64,000 nucleotides of DNA from Paenibacillus caseinilyticus (GTDB lineage: Bacteria; Bacillota; Bacilli; Paenibacillales; NBRC-103111): contig NZ_JAQAGY010000026.1 of NCBI RefSeq assembly GCF_027533645.1, positions 1 to 64,000 on the forward strand. The letters run 5' to 3'. Positions 27,201 through 34,916 of this stretch are shown in pieces; the stretch's first letter is position 1; every line of letters begins with the position of its first letter. Position numbers and translations under genes: made by a program. The notes beneath the pieces were generated by a model that worked only from the letters and a program-made list of their open reading frames with translations, was not told where the DNA came from and ran no database searches.

Positions 27201-27682
27201 CGATGACGGCAGCCAATACGAGGGTCCGGGGCCTGCTCGCGGAAGCCTCGGGCAAGTATTTGGACGCCATCTCGATTAATCATTACAGCGCCAAGCTCGA
27301 CAAAGACATGCTGAGCGATGTGCATACGAAGTCGGGAGGCAAAGCCATCCTGCTCAGCGAATTCAGCTTCGGCACGGCAGAGCAGGGTCTGAAGCCCATC
27401 GTTCCGGGATCGGCTTCCAGCCAGCATGAACGCCAGCTCCGGTACCGAAGCTACGTCGAAGAAGCGGCTTCTCTGGGTTACGTCGTCGGAGCCCACTGGT
27501 TCGATTATGTAGACCAGGCACCGACGGGAAGGTACTGGGAAGGCTATGGCGGGGAGCGTTACAACTCGGGGCTTGTCAATGTGGCCGACCGGCCGTACAA
27601 GGAGCTGCTGGAAGGAATCATGGCCACGCACCGGAACATTTACAACGTGCTGATGGGCCAGAGCAAACCGTTCCAGCCCTGA
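24257..27682 (+). CDS. Giant secreted glycoside hydrolase, GH50 (beta-agarase)-like, copy 1
   Basis: 1141 aa from ATG 24257, which overlaps the leader frame; a GTG at 24248 is also in frame. A signal peptide is followed by a jelly-roll-like region, a chitobiase-C-terminal-like segment (YYTTDGSDP), a DNRLRE-type domain (ADTFVDEAQPDKSFGSAQTL), a repeat of the first region, and a C-terminal catalytic region of about 470 residues. The latter matches the pattern of GH50 beta-agarases (VDRFGQ, GKVSSDEEL, RDKYGG, TPEGNVYFSLGMNG, VTGRE..YEWIPNYTGEY) and looks like clan GH-A, with candidate acid/base Glu880 (IDNEYDY) and nucleophile Glu1035 (LLSEFSFG). The likely substrate is a galactan or similar polysaccharide; agar itself is unproven. 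Confidence 0.75.
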   Translation: MKNRMAKMGLMLGSVLLGCPALLPAPAAAAKPAALIDDLHNWSMTAERSSTLTLLSNMTNADDPTRVQRSGAYNEYIVYKAPGGFSTFTVYAYASELYKPYDHLQFFTSADGVSYQAVIPQIYEDGGNLSLLVYEAGGLPEGSRFLKIRYKGGIILKSPSIGKVVLGSPASVQSSLPSGIVPLGSQVTLSTATEDARIYYTTDGSDPKTSAARKLYTAPIDLPASEVLDLAAFAEITDGANRQVGGRISRFNYAAMGPEDLHVPASADTFVDEAQPDKSFGSAQTLYMRRSRGKEAYFRFDLRKFNEEADTVKLLFYGNASDSTREPAKLQLYPAADSWSEAEATYRKKPALLADVPLAEKVLSYGLPGWMQFDITAYAREQKRLGRTSISLALRNDTQGTTQLSSREAGEKGPFLKIMSGGGLSPSGMVDPLDSFKLLYKRSNILISSNDTAYFGGDVSRFTRLSTSPGFIVYELGPGVRSFMASSYFYTGIPMVHHRMYISTDGRDYRELPVTIYPSGAPSGNWQQYIYESSSVPEGSRYLKIEILGESKSWTPQLSKVSLNQHTSSVQMVTASVDGAVKVEMTTPSAPARIYFREGGAGSFKTYPGPLVLSGYHTLEAYAVKNGLEASPVRNFKVNATGQSQVDRFGQMMTVPFAGKVSSDEELAADAAEDEAYYGALQAPANRDKYGGLKGSSWVYGIPKTGFFDIRRAGGRKIMTTPEGNVYFSLGMNGITPNETYTKVTGREQSYEWIPNYTGEYRAAFLGSQDHFSYYLANKYRKTGRIPSSVSFYTEAVDRLKKWGFNGAGAWTPLQVVRGQAFPYTAMLPMSGLPAGKLEGLALFDIFAAGAEEQMEKAFAASLPALKDDPMLIGYFIDNEYDYHKFYTSVPKLKGGTAMKRKLVDMLRDQYGTVDAFNQVWQTNYGAFEDLYDAELNVRPGQPYKDMDAFFRLYLDTFYGTVSRLFRQYDGNHLLLGDRWITMTAANTRVRGLLAEASGKYLDAISINHYSAKLDKDMLSDVHTKSGGKAILLSEFSFGTAEQGLKPIVPGSASSQHERQLRYRSYVEEAASLGYVVGAHWFDYVDQAPTGRYWEGYGGERYNSGLVNVADRPYKELLEGIMATHRNIYNVLMGQSKPFQP

Positions 27683-27754
27683 CACGAATCGGTCTTACGT
27701 GCGAACGATCCCAAGCCGATGCAGGAGTGCTGCAGGAGAATCAAGGAAAATAAC

Positions 27755-27787
27755 GAAAAGAGGTGCGGAAGCACCTCTTTTTTTGGT
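27755..27787 (+). terminator. Terminator between the two paralogous hydrolase genes
   Basis: AAAAGAGGTGC pairs with GCACCTCTTTT around GGAA, followed by more T. The two paralogues are therefore separate transcripts. Confidence 0.85.
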
Positions 27788-27821
27788 TTTTTATGGGTCG
27801 GACTATGAAATGAAAGTCGAA

Positions 27822-27859
27822 TTTTGCCGATGGAATAGAAGAGAATGCCTAGTTATAAT
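27822..27859 (+). promoter_or_regulatory. Candidate promoter of the second hydrolase gene
   Basis: A TATAAT hexamer at 27854-27859 has only a weak -35 (TGGAAT at 27831-27836). The spacing is 17 bp and the pattern suggests an activator-dependent promoter. The rest of 27683-27991 holds the terminator and AT-rich leader sequence. Confidence 0.35.
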
Positions 27860-27991
27860 GAAAATGGACTTTTGATATCGACTTTATTCGACATCTGTCT
27901 TCCGCAGCCTATACCTGCCTATCCGAACAAAGTCCACGATGATCTCCGGAGATAAAGAGGTTCATGTATCAAATCGTTCGTTATAACGATC

Positions 27992-30900
27992 ATGAGGCGT
28001 ACAGCATTCCAAATCCAACAAGAATGGATGGATCGATTGATGACCCAGCGTTCAAACCCTCTTCTGCCTTCCCTGTTGACTGTATCCCTGCTCGCGTCCC
28101 TTATGCCCTCTTCGGTTTTCGGAAGCGGCAGCACCTCTGCCGAAATCATCGTGGACGATCTGAAGGACTGGAGCCGTTCTTATAAGCATGCGGGCACGCT
28201 TGGCCTTCAGGTGGCCGCGGATGCGGACGATTCGACGCGGATCAAGAAGTCCGCGGCGTTCAGCGAATATATCGTTTACCGTACCGAGAACAGCCCCCTG
28301 CAGTCTTTTACCGTCTATGCCTACTATAATCCGAGCTACAAGCCGTATGATCATCCGATCTTCTTCGCCTCCAGCGACGGCGTCAAATATACCAAAATCG
28401 TTCCCGAAAGCTACGACAATGGGGGCAATCTGAATCTCATGGTATACGAGTCGACCGGCCTTCCTGCGGACACCCGGTACCTGAAGATCCAGTACTCCTC
28501 CGCCGTGCTGGCCAAAGCCCCTTCGATCGGCAAGGTCGTATTGAACGGCCCGGCCGCGGTCCGCTCCTCGCTGCCCGCAGGTCTGGTGCCCGAAGGAAGC
28601 TATGCCGCTCTGAGCACCGCAACGCCAGGCGCTACCATCTACTATACGACGGACGGCAGCGACCCGTCTGCTTCTCCTACGCGCCGCAAGTATGAGTCGC
28701 CGCTTCCGGTGGCAGACTATCTGTCTATCAAAGCGGCAGCGGAAGTGACCGGTCCGGACGGCCTGCCTGTACCCGGCAGTGTCTCGACTTACCGGTATGC
28801 GGGGCAGAGTGCCGAGAAGCCTGTCATCCCCGCCAAGGAAGACGCCTTCGTGGACAGCGGCGCAGCGGCGGCGAATTACGGTACGTCGGTATCGCTGCAG
28901 GCCAAGTCGAGCCGGGACCGCCATACGTACCTGAAGTTCGATCTGACGAACTTCTCCGAAGACGCGCAGTCCGTCACGCTGAATGTGTACGCATCAACCA
29001 ACGACACCGTGCGCACGCCGGCCCTCATTCAGGTCTACCCTGTAGCCGGCAGCTGGACGGAGAGCACGCTGAAGTATTCCAATAAACCGCTGAACCGGAG
29101 CACGGTCCAGCCGCTGGCCGAGCAGACGCTCGAGATGGGTCCGGCGGGCTGGCTGCAGTTCGATGTCACCGCCTATGCGAGGGAGCAGAAGGCGCTGGGC
29201 CGCACGGAGATGAGCTTGGCGCTGGTCAATGCGTCGGACCGGATGACGACTTTCTCCTCCCGGGAGACGGGTGCCCTGGCTCCGTTCCTGAAGGTGACTC
29301 CGGCGCAGCGTCCGGCAGGGATCGTGGACGAGCTGGCAGACTTCACCCGGCTGGCGAACCGGGCCAACATCCGGATCGAAGGGGCGGATTCCGGTTATTT
29401 TGGCGGGGATACCAAGCGGATGACGCGCAATACGACCTCCCCGGGGTATGTGCTCTACAAGCTGGATGAGGGTATTCGTTCGTTCACGGTGTACAGCTAC
29501 TTCTATACGGGCATCCCGATCGAGCCCCACCGTATGTACGCGTCGGCTGACGGCAAATCGTTCACGGAAGTGGGCGTTACGGCTTACCCCGTGGGGAAGG
29601 CGGTATCCAACTGGCAGCAGTATGCTTATGAGGCTTGGGGCCTGCCTGCCGGCACGCGCTATTTGAAGGTGGAACTGCTCGGAACAACCAAGGCCTGGTC
29701 GCCGCAGATGTCCAAGGTCACGATGAACCAGCACACGGCTTCGGTAGCCCTCGAGACTTCATCCGGGACAGGCGCCATGAACGTCACGCTGACTTCGCCC
29801 GCTACGCCGGCCAAGATTTTCTACCGCAGCGACGCTTCCGCCGAATTCCAGCCATACACCGGGCCGATCGTGCTTTCGGGCTACAAGGAAGTAGAGGCGT
29901 ATGCAGTGAAGAACGGATATGAGAAAAGCCCCGTCCGTTCATTCACAGTGAATGCCAGCACGAACATTCAAGTCGACAAGTATGGCCAGATGGTCTCCGC
30001 GGGCTTCTCCTCCAAGGTGAGCAGCGACGCGGAGCTCAAGGCCGATGCTTCGGCGGATGAACTCTACTACGGTTCGCTGCAGGAGCCGCAGAACCGCGAC
30101 AGCTACGGCGGGCTGGCCGGCAGCGCGGCGCAGTACGGCCTGGAGGCTTCCGGATTCTTCAAGATTCAGGAGGCGGACGGCAGGAAAGTGATGACCACGC
30201 CGGAGGGCAATGTGTATTTCTCTCTGGGGATGAACGGCATTACGCCGAACGAGACCTATACGATGGTTGCCGGCCGCGAAGACCAGTACGAGTGGCTGCC
30301 GAGCTATACCGGAGAATACAAGCCGGCCTTTATTTTGTCGAAGGACAACTTCTCCTTCTATCTTGCCAATAAGTACCGCAAAACCGGCAAATTCCCATCG
30401 GGCAGCTCCTTCTATTCGGAAGCGGTGAGCCGCATCAAGAAGTGGGGCTTCAACGGGGCGGGCGCTTGGGCTCCGACGAACTACGCCCAAGAGAACAACT
30501 TCCCGTATACGGCGATGCTGCCGCTGTCAGGCATGGCTTGGGCCAAGGTGCCTGGGATCTCGATCTTCGATATCTATGCGCCGAATGCCGAAGCGCTCAT
30601 GGACAAAGCGTTCGCCAGCATGCTTCCCGCCCAGAAGAACGATCCGCTGCTCATCGGGTATTTCATCGATAACGAATATGATTACCATATGTTCAACGCG
30701 GCCGTCCCGAAGCTGAAGGCGAGCACGGCCGCCATCAAGGGGCGTCTGGTTCAGTTCCTTCAGGAGAAGTACGGTACGGTCTCGGCTTTCAATGCGTCTT
30801 GGGGGACGAAGTTCATGTCGTTCGAGGAGCTGAAGGAAGCGGAACTGACTGCTAAGACGGGAGTGCCGACGGCGGACATGGACAACTTCTTCAAGCTGTA

Positions 30901-31483
30901 CCTCGATACGTTCTATGGGACGGTGAACAAGCTGTTCCGCAAGTACGACAGCAATCACCTGCTGCTCGGTGACCGCTGGCTTACGACGCCTTCCCAGAAT
31001 GTGAAGGTGCGCGGCTTCCTGGCAGCCGCTTCCGGCAAGTATGTCGATGTCATCTCGATCAATCATTACAGCTATGCGCTCGACAAAACGATGATGAACG
31101 ACGTCTACGCGAAGTCCGGCGGCCGTCCGATCCTGCTCAGCGAGTTCAGCTTCGGCACGGCGGAGCAGGGGCTCAAGGCCATTGTGACCGGTTCGGCTCT
31201 GGATGAGAACGACCGCCAGCTTCGCTACCGGAGTTATGTGGAAAGCGCGGCATCGCTCGGGTATGTCGTCGGGGCGCACTGGTTCAACTATGTGGACCAG
31301 GCGGGAACCGGCCGCTACTGGTCGGGCCTCTATGGGGAGCGTTACAACTCCGGGCTCCTGAATGTGGCCGACCGGCCGTACAAGCAGCTGCTTGCCGGAA
31401 TCACGCAGACGAACCATGAGATCTATGATGTGCTCCTTGGCGCGCGCGCGCCGTTCTTCTTCGACTTCAACCAGCCGAGATAA
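27992..31483 (+). CDS. Giant secreted glycoside hydrolase, GH50 (beta-agarase)-like, copy 2
   Basis: 1163 aa, collinear with the preceding gene over nearly its whole length and clearly paralogous, so a tandem duplication. It has the same order: signal peptide (PLLPSLLTVSLLASLMPSSVFG), jelly-roll-like region, YYTTDGSDPS segment, DNRLRE-type domain (EDAFVDSGAAAANYGTSVSL), second jelly-roll-like region, and GH50-like catalytic region with candidate Glu895 (IDNEYDYHMF) and Glu1051 (LLSEFSFG). The start is uncertain: ATGs at 27992, 28028 and 28040 are all in frame, none with a strong ribosome binding site. Both catalytic acids are kept in both copies, so neither looks dead. A terminator follows at 31587. 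Confidence 0.75.
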   Translation: MRRTAFQIQQEWMDRLMTQRSNPLLPSLLTVSLLASLMPSSVFGSGSTSAEIIVDDLKDWSRSYKHAGTLGLQVAADADDSTRIKKSAAFSEYIVYRTENSPLQSFTVYAYYNPSYKPYDHPIFFASSDGVKYTKIVPESYDNGGNLNLMVYESTGLPADTRYLKIQYSSAVLAKAPSIGKVVLNGPAAVRSSLPAGLVPEGSYAALSTATPGATIYYTTDGSDPSASPTRRKYESPLPVADYLSIKAAAEVTGPDGLPVPGSVSTYRYAGQSAEKPVIPAKEDAFVDSGAAAANYGTSVSLQAKSSRDRHTYLKFDLTNFSEDAQSVTLNVYASTNDTVRTPALIQVYPVAGSWTESTLKYSNKPLNRSTVQPLAEQTLEMGPAGWLQFDVTAYAREQKALGRTEMSLALVNASDRMTTFSSRETGALAPFLKVTPAQRPAGIVDELADFTRLANRANIRIEGADSGYFGGDTKRMTRNTTSPGYVLYKLDEGIRSFTVYSYFYTGIPIEPHRMYASADGKSFTEVGVTAYPVGKAVSNWQQYAYEAWGLPAGTRYLKVELLGTTKAWSPQMSKVTMNQHTASVALETSSGTGAMNVTLTSPATPAKIFYRSDASAEFQPYTGPIVLSGYKEVEAYAVKNGYEKSPVRSFTVNASTNIQVDKYGQMVSAGFSSKVSSDAELKADASADELYYGSLQEPQNRDSYGGLAGSAAQYGLEASGFFKIQEADGRKVMTTPEGNVYFSLGMNGITPNETYTMVAGREDQYEWLPSYTGEYKPAFILSKDNFSFYLANKYRKTGKFPSGSSFYSEAVSRIKKWGFNGAGAWAPTNYAQENNFPYTAMLPLSGMAWAKVPGISIFDIYAPNAEALMDKAFASMLPAQKNDPLLIGYFIDNEYDYHMFNAAVPKLKASTAAIKGRLVQFLQEKYGTVSAFNASWGTKFMSFEELKEAELTAKTGVPTADMDNFFKLYLDTFYGTVNKLFRKYDSNHLLLGDRWLTTPSQNVKVRGFLAAASGKYVDVISINHYSYALDKTMMNDVYAKSGGRPILLSEFSFGTAEQGLKAIVTGSALDENDRQLRYRSYVESAASLGYVVGAHWFNYVDQAGTGRYWSGLYGERYNSGLLNVADRPYKQLLAGITQTNHEIYDVLLGARAPFFFDFNQPR

Positions 31484-31514
31484 GCCTGCCGTCGTATGGC
31501 GGCGCTGCACAGAT

Positions 31515-31570
31515 GCACAAGGCAAAGCCAGATGTATAAGGCAAAGCCAGTGCACAAGGCAAGGCCGGTT
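31515..31570 (+). repeat. Three short tandem repeats after the second hydrolase gene
   Basis: Three imperfect copies of about 19 bp sharing the core AAGGCAAAGCCAG (the third AAGGCAAGGCCGG), starting near 31515, 31534 and 31552. No function is evident. Confidence 0.5.
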
Positions 31571-31586
31571 ATGCCCGCCCACCCAA

Positions 31587-31627
31587 AGAAAGCCTCACCT
31601 TCCGCTTCGGAGGGTGAGGCTTCTTTG
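31587..31627. terminator. Terminator between convergent genes
   Basis: AAAGCCTCACC pairs with GGTGAGGCTT around a loop of about 12 nt, with CTTT after it. It serves the hydrolase gene and probably the convergent peptidase gene. Confidence 0.75.
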
Positions 31628-31681
31628 AGGTTTGGATATGGGGGCGGTCCCGGCTTGGGACGCCGGTCCGGCTCCTTCCCG

Positions 31682-32551
31682 CTATGGTTTGGAGACCGGG
31701 GCGGCTCCCTTCACATATTCCTCGAGCGTAATCCCGCTCTTGGTGATCGCCGAAGCGGCTTCTTCTCCGACATAGCGCAGATGCCAGGGCTCATATTGGT
31801 AGCCCGTGACCGACTCCTTGCCCTTCGGGTAACGGATAATGAAGCCGAATTCGTGCGCGTGGGAGGCGAGCCAGGCGGCTTCCTTCGTGTCACCGAAGCA
31901 GTCGCTTGCGGCACATTTGCCGCTGCGGCTCGTCACGTCGATCGCAAGGCCCGTCTCGTGCTCGCTGTGCCCGGGCTTTGCGCTGTATTTGGCGGCTTCC
32001 GCCTCGCCGTCCTTGAGCACGTAGTTGTGGTAGAGCGTCTTCTGCGTTTCGTGCGAACGGTAGGCGGAGACGCCGGACAAGGGAAGGCCGGCCTTCTCGG
32101 CTGCGGCGAACAGCTTCTCGAGCGGCTCGGCCGCTTCCTTGCGGAGCTTGCGCTTCTCGAGCTTCTCTTCGAAGATGTAGGGCACCTTCGGGTCAACGAG
32201 ATCCGCTGGACGGTAGCCCTCCGGCAGCCTCGTCGTCTTGTTCACAAGCACCGCGACGGATGCAGGCTCAGCGGCTACCTGTACAGCAGTACCGGTGCCG
32301 GACGGGGCGGGTGCGGTCTGCCCGCCGCCTGAATCCGGTTTCGCAGGAGTGCCGCCGCTTGGCTTCTGTCCCGCGGGCTGCTCCGGAGTCTTCGTGGGCC
32401 CGGAGGGCGGCGTGAGCGAGGTTCCGGAGGAACCGGGATCCGCCGAAGGGGGCGTCACGGTATGGTTCACGCAGCCGGAGGCGGCGAAGACGGTGCAGAG
32501 GAGCACCAGGGCCGCACAGCCGGTACGTGTTTTTTGCTGCAGGGTAGTCAT
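31682..32551 (-). CDS. VanY/LdcB-type D,D- or L,D-carboxypeptidase lipoprotein
   Basis: 289 aa. The signal peptide has lipobox ASGC, followed by a Pro/Ser/Gly-rich linker of about 60 residues and a peptidase M15B domain. Zn-ligand motifs are visible: SAYRSHETQ, SEHETGLAIDV (HxxxxxxD) and EPWHLRYV. Such enzymes trim the terminal residue of peptidoglycan stem peptides outside the membrane. The start ATG 32551 has AAAGGAAAGG upstream. The gene is monocistronic and divergent from the AlkD-like gene; no van resistance genes are nearby, so a housekeeping wall role is likelier than glycopeptide resistance. Confidence 0.9.
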   Translation of the reverse strand: MTTLQQKTRTGCAALVLLCTVFAASGCVNHTVTPPSADPGSSGTSLTPPSGPTKTPEQPAGQKPSGGTPAKPDSGGGQTAPAPSGTGTAVQVAAEPASVAVLVNKTTRLPEGYRPADLVDPKVPYIFEEKLEKRKLRKEAAEPLEKLFAAAEKAGLPLSGVSAYRSHETQKTLYHNYVLKDGEAEAAKYSAKPGHSEHETGLAIDVTSRSGKCAASDCFGDTKEAAWLASHAHEFGFIIRYPKGKESVTGYQYEPWHLRYVGEEAASAITKSGITLEEYVKGAAPVSKP

Positions 32552-32763
32552 AAGGGTTCAGGATCCTTTCCTTTAAGCTGCGCTAAGATGGGGCATGGAG
32601 CTCGCAGCGTACTCTATATCATGTGACGACGCGGATACGGATAAGGTTGCATGCCGCGGGCACACTTCATTGTACCCCTGCCAGCAATTTTTTGCCAACC
32701 GGGCTTGTCCGGCCGTAACGAGCCGGGTACAGTGGGAAGATCGAACAGAGAGGAGGGGCAAGC

Positions 32764-33522
32764 ATGGCGGAGCTCTTAGTTCAAGACCCGCAAGGGTACG
32801 CAGCAGCGCTGCAGCAACATCTGAAGGCCTGGCGGAACGCGGAACAGGCGGGCCCGATGGAAGCCTATATGCGCGGCCAGTTCCCGTTCCTCGGCATCCG
32901 GTCTCCTCAGCTTAAAGCGCTGCTGCGCGATTGGACGACAAGCAATGGAGTCCCGCAGGGCGAGGCCTTGCGGGAAACGGTGCGCGTCCTGTGGCGCCAG
33001 CCCGAGCGCGAGATGCAGTATGCGGCGATGGGGCTGCTGGAGAAGCGGCGCAAGGAGGCCGGCATCGGGGATCTCCCGCTGCTGGAAGAGCTGGTCGTGA
33101 CGAAGCCGTGGTGGGACACGGTCGATCTGCTGGCAAGCCATATCGCCGGCAGCATCCTGGCGAAGCATCCGGAGTCGGTCCCGGAGTCGGCGGACATGTG
33201 GATCAGCTCCGGGCATCTCTGGCTGCAGCGGACAGCGCTTCTGTATCAGCTCGGTTACAAGGAACGGACGGATGCGGAGCGGCTGTTCCGTTACACCCGG
33301 CAGTGCAGCGGGTCCACCGAGTTCTTCATCCGCAAGGCGATCGGCTGGGCGCTCCGCGAATATTCCAAGACGGACGAAGCGGCCGTACGGGCTTTTGTGG
33401 CCTCAACACCTCTCTCGCCGCTGAGCGTGAGAGAGGCGTTGAAGGCCGCGGACCGGAACCGGAAGGACGGGGAAGGACTCGAGAGCGCGCCGGAAGGCCG
33501 CATGATCCGGGAAGAACGGTAG
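32764..33522 (+). CDS. AlkD-like DNA alkylation repair glycosylase
   Basis: 252 aa, HEAT-like helical-repeat protein of the AlkD/AlkC type that excises N3- and N7-alkylpurines without base flipping. Typical segments: YMRGQFPFLGIRSPQLKALLRDW, REMQYAAMGLLEK, TKPWWDTVDLLASHIAG and LWLQRTALLYQLGYKERTD. GAGAGGAGGGG precedes the ATG. The gene stands alone, and a large palindrome follows. Confidence 0.9.
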   Translation: MAELLVQDPQGYAAALQQHLKAWRNAEQAGPMEAYMRGQFPFLGIRSPQLKALLRDWTTSNGVPQGEALRETVRVLWRQPEREMQYAAMGLLEKRRKEAGIGDLPLLEELVVTKPWWDTVDLLASHIAGSILAKHPESVPESADMWISSGHLWLQRTALLYQLGYKERTDAERLFRYTRQCSGSTEFFIRKAIGWALREYSKTDEAAVRAFVASTPLSPLSVREALKAADRNRKDGEGLESAPEGRMIREER

Positions 33523-33572
33523 GCGTCAAGCGCTTGACGGAGGGAGGACGGAGAGCGGGAGCGCCCTCCGAG

Positions 33573-33614
33573 AACTTGTTGACCCGTGCCTTGCCAGGTG
33601 AGGGTCAACAAGTT
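33573..33614. terminator. Perfect 13-bp inverted repeat after the AlkD-like gene
   Basis: AACTTGTTGACCC and GGGTCAACAAGTT are separated by 16 nt, then TTAGCGG. It is probably a terminator or transcript-end hairpin; the T run is minimal. Confidence 0.5.
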
Positions 33615-33695
33615 TAGCGGACCTGAGAGGACGGGGCTTGCGGTAAGGAGGCGGGACTGCCGCGGTCAGCCGGTAAGCAGGCAGCAGGGAGAGGG

Positions 33696-33739
33696 CGAAT
33701 AGCCCCTGGGCGGCAGAGGCTGCGCCCAGGGGCTATTCG
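33696..33739. terminator. Perfect 17-bp hairpin between convergent genes
   Basis: CGAATAGCCCCTGGGCG (33696-33712) pairs with its exact complement (33723-33739) around a 10-nt loop. It lies 36 nt beyond the stop of the convergent nitroreductase gene. There is no U tract. Confidence 0.55.
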
Positions 33740-33774
33740 GGGATAGAACTCATGTATAGGGCTTGCTGTCTGCG

Positions 33775-34509
33775 TCAACTCAGCTGGAAGCCCTTGGCCT
33801 CCAGGAACGGACGGATGTGCGCGCGGACGGGCTGCTTGTACTTGTCGGCGATGCCCTTGGACCACGTGGTCAGGGTGCGGCCGCCTGTCCGTTCTTTGTA
33901 ATACGCATGCGTAATGTCGTCATAAGCGCGTATGCCCTCCCGGATCGCATCCTGGTCATACGCACCTTGGTGCAGCACCGCTCCGAGCGGCAGGCGCGGA
34001 CGCAGCGACGGGTCTTGGTCCGGCACACCCACGCATAAGCCGAAGACCGGGTACACGAGCTCGGGCAGCTCCAGCAGACGGCTGACTTCGTCCGGCTGGT
34101 TGCGGATGCCGCCGATGTAGCAGATGCCAAGACCGAGCGATTCGGCTGCCACGGAAGCATTCTGGGCGGCAAGCGCCGCATCTACCGTAGAGACGATGAA
34201 GCTCTCCGTGTTCTGGTGGAACGTCTCACCGCTTTGCTCGGTGGCCAGCTTCAGCCGGTATTGGTCCGCACAGAAGACGAGGAAGAGGCCGCACTGCTCG
34301 ACATAAGCTTGTCCGCCGGCCAGACGTGCGAGCTCCGCTTTGGCGGCAGGGTTGGTCACCGCGATGATCGTATAGGCCTGCACATTCGATGAAGTGGAAG
34401 CCATCTGCGCCGACGCGACGATCGCTTCGATCTGCTCCGGTGTCAGAGGGTCTGGCTTGAATTGGCGGATGGAACGGTGTTGCTGCAGCAGTTCGATAAC
34501 GGAATTCAT
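33775..34509 (-). CDS. NfsA/FRP-type NADPH-dependent FMN nitroreductase
   Basis: 244 aa from ATG 34509 with AGGAGG upstream. FMN-binding and family segments: LLQQHRSIRQFKPDPL at the N-terminus, ASTSSNVQAYTIIAV, GLGICYIGGIRNQ, and the PVFGLCVGVPDQDP region. Members reduce nitroaromatics, quinones or FMN with NADPH. It is divergent from the sulfur-type transporter operon; a role as flavin reductase for the monooxygenase at 37759 is conceivable but only a guess from proximity. Confidence 0.9.
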   Translation of the reverse strand: MNSVIELLQQHRSIRQFKPDPLTPEQIEAIVASAQMASTSSNVQAYTIIAVTNPAAKAELARLAGGQAYVEQCGLFLVFCADQYRLKLATEQSGETFHQNTESFIVSTVDAALAAQNASVAAESLGLGICYIGGIRNQPDEVSRLLELPELVYPVFGLCVGVPDQDPSLRPRLPLGAVLHQGAYDQDAIREGIRAYDDITHAYYKERTGGRTLTTWSKGIADKYKQPVRAHIRPFLEAKGFQLS

Positions 34510-34710
34510 GGAATGGATTCCTCCTATGGAATGGCAGGTCTCCCGGCAGCGGAAGCTCCGGCAGACTCGGGCCTGGTCATGATGAAGCTGTCCACATTGT
34601 AGCGAATGGCCCTTGGAAGCGTCAAATGTGCCAAGATGCCCCACCGGAGGCCGCTGCCAATAGGGGTCGGCTACAGGAAAGCCGGATGGTGGCCCATTCC
34701 GATTTGGGTG

Positions 34711-34739
34711 TTGACACCCTGAAAAATCCCTGCTATGAT
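34711..34739 (+). promoter_or_regulatory. Consensus promoter of the sulfonate-type transporter operon
   Basis: TTGACA at 34711-34716, a 17-bp spacer, and TATGAT at 34734-34739. Transcription would start near 34746. CGGAATTA at 34760-34767, just inside the transcript, resembles the right half of the Firmicute CymR box (GGAATTW), a sulfur-control element; the left half fits poorly. Confidence 0.65.
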
Positions 34740-34745
34740 GCTATT

Positions 34746-34828
34746 CATAGTTAACATATCGGAATTAAAGTGAATCTACCGGCAAACCGGAGACCATTCG
34801 CCTTAGGGTGACTGCGTCTCCTTTTTTT
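34746..34828 (+). promoter_or_regulatory. Short leader RNA with intrinsic terminator ahead of the transporter operon
   Basis: About 83 nt. A small CCGG-CAAA-CCGG hairpin (34779-34790) shares its last bases with the stem of a terminator, GGAGAC (34789-34794) with GTCTCC (34816-34821), followed by seven T. The inner CGCC/GGGTG can pair as well. The shared bases make the hairpin and the terminator partly exclusive, as in attenuators. I do not recognise a known riboswitch class. Confidence 0.5.
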
Positions 34829-34916
34829 GTTCCTGCTTCAGCTGCCTTCCGGGCCTCCGGAGGCGAAGCTTCGATTACACTTTGGGCCGCAACTTGTGGA
34901 AGGGGATTAGAAAAAG

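Noticed and set aside
31682-32551. Glycopeptide-resistance VanY
   Set aside because: There are no vanHAX or vanRS genes nearby; a general peptidoglycan carboxypeptidase is the simpler reading.
34746-34828. Assignment of the transporter leader to the SAM-I, guanidine-I or c-di-GMP-I riboswitch
   Set aside because: Only short resemblances (GGCAAACC) are present; conserved cores of these classes are missing and the leader is too short.
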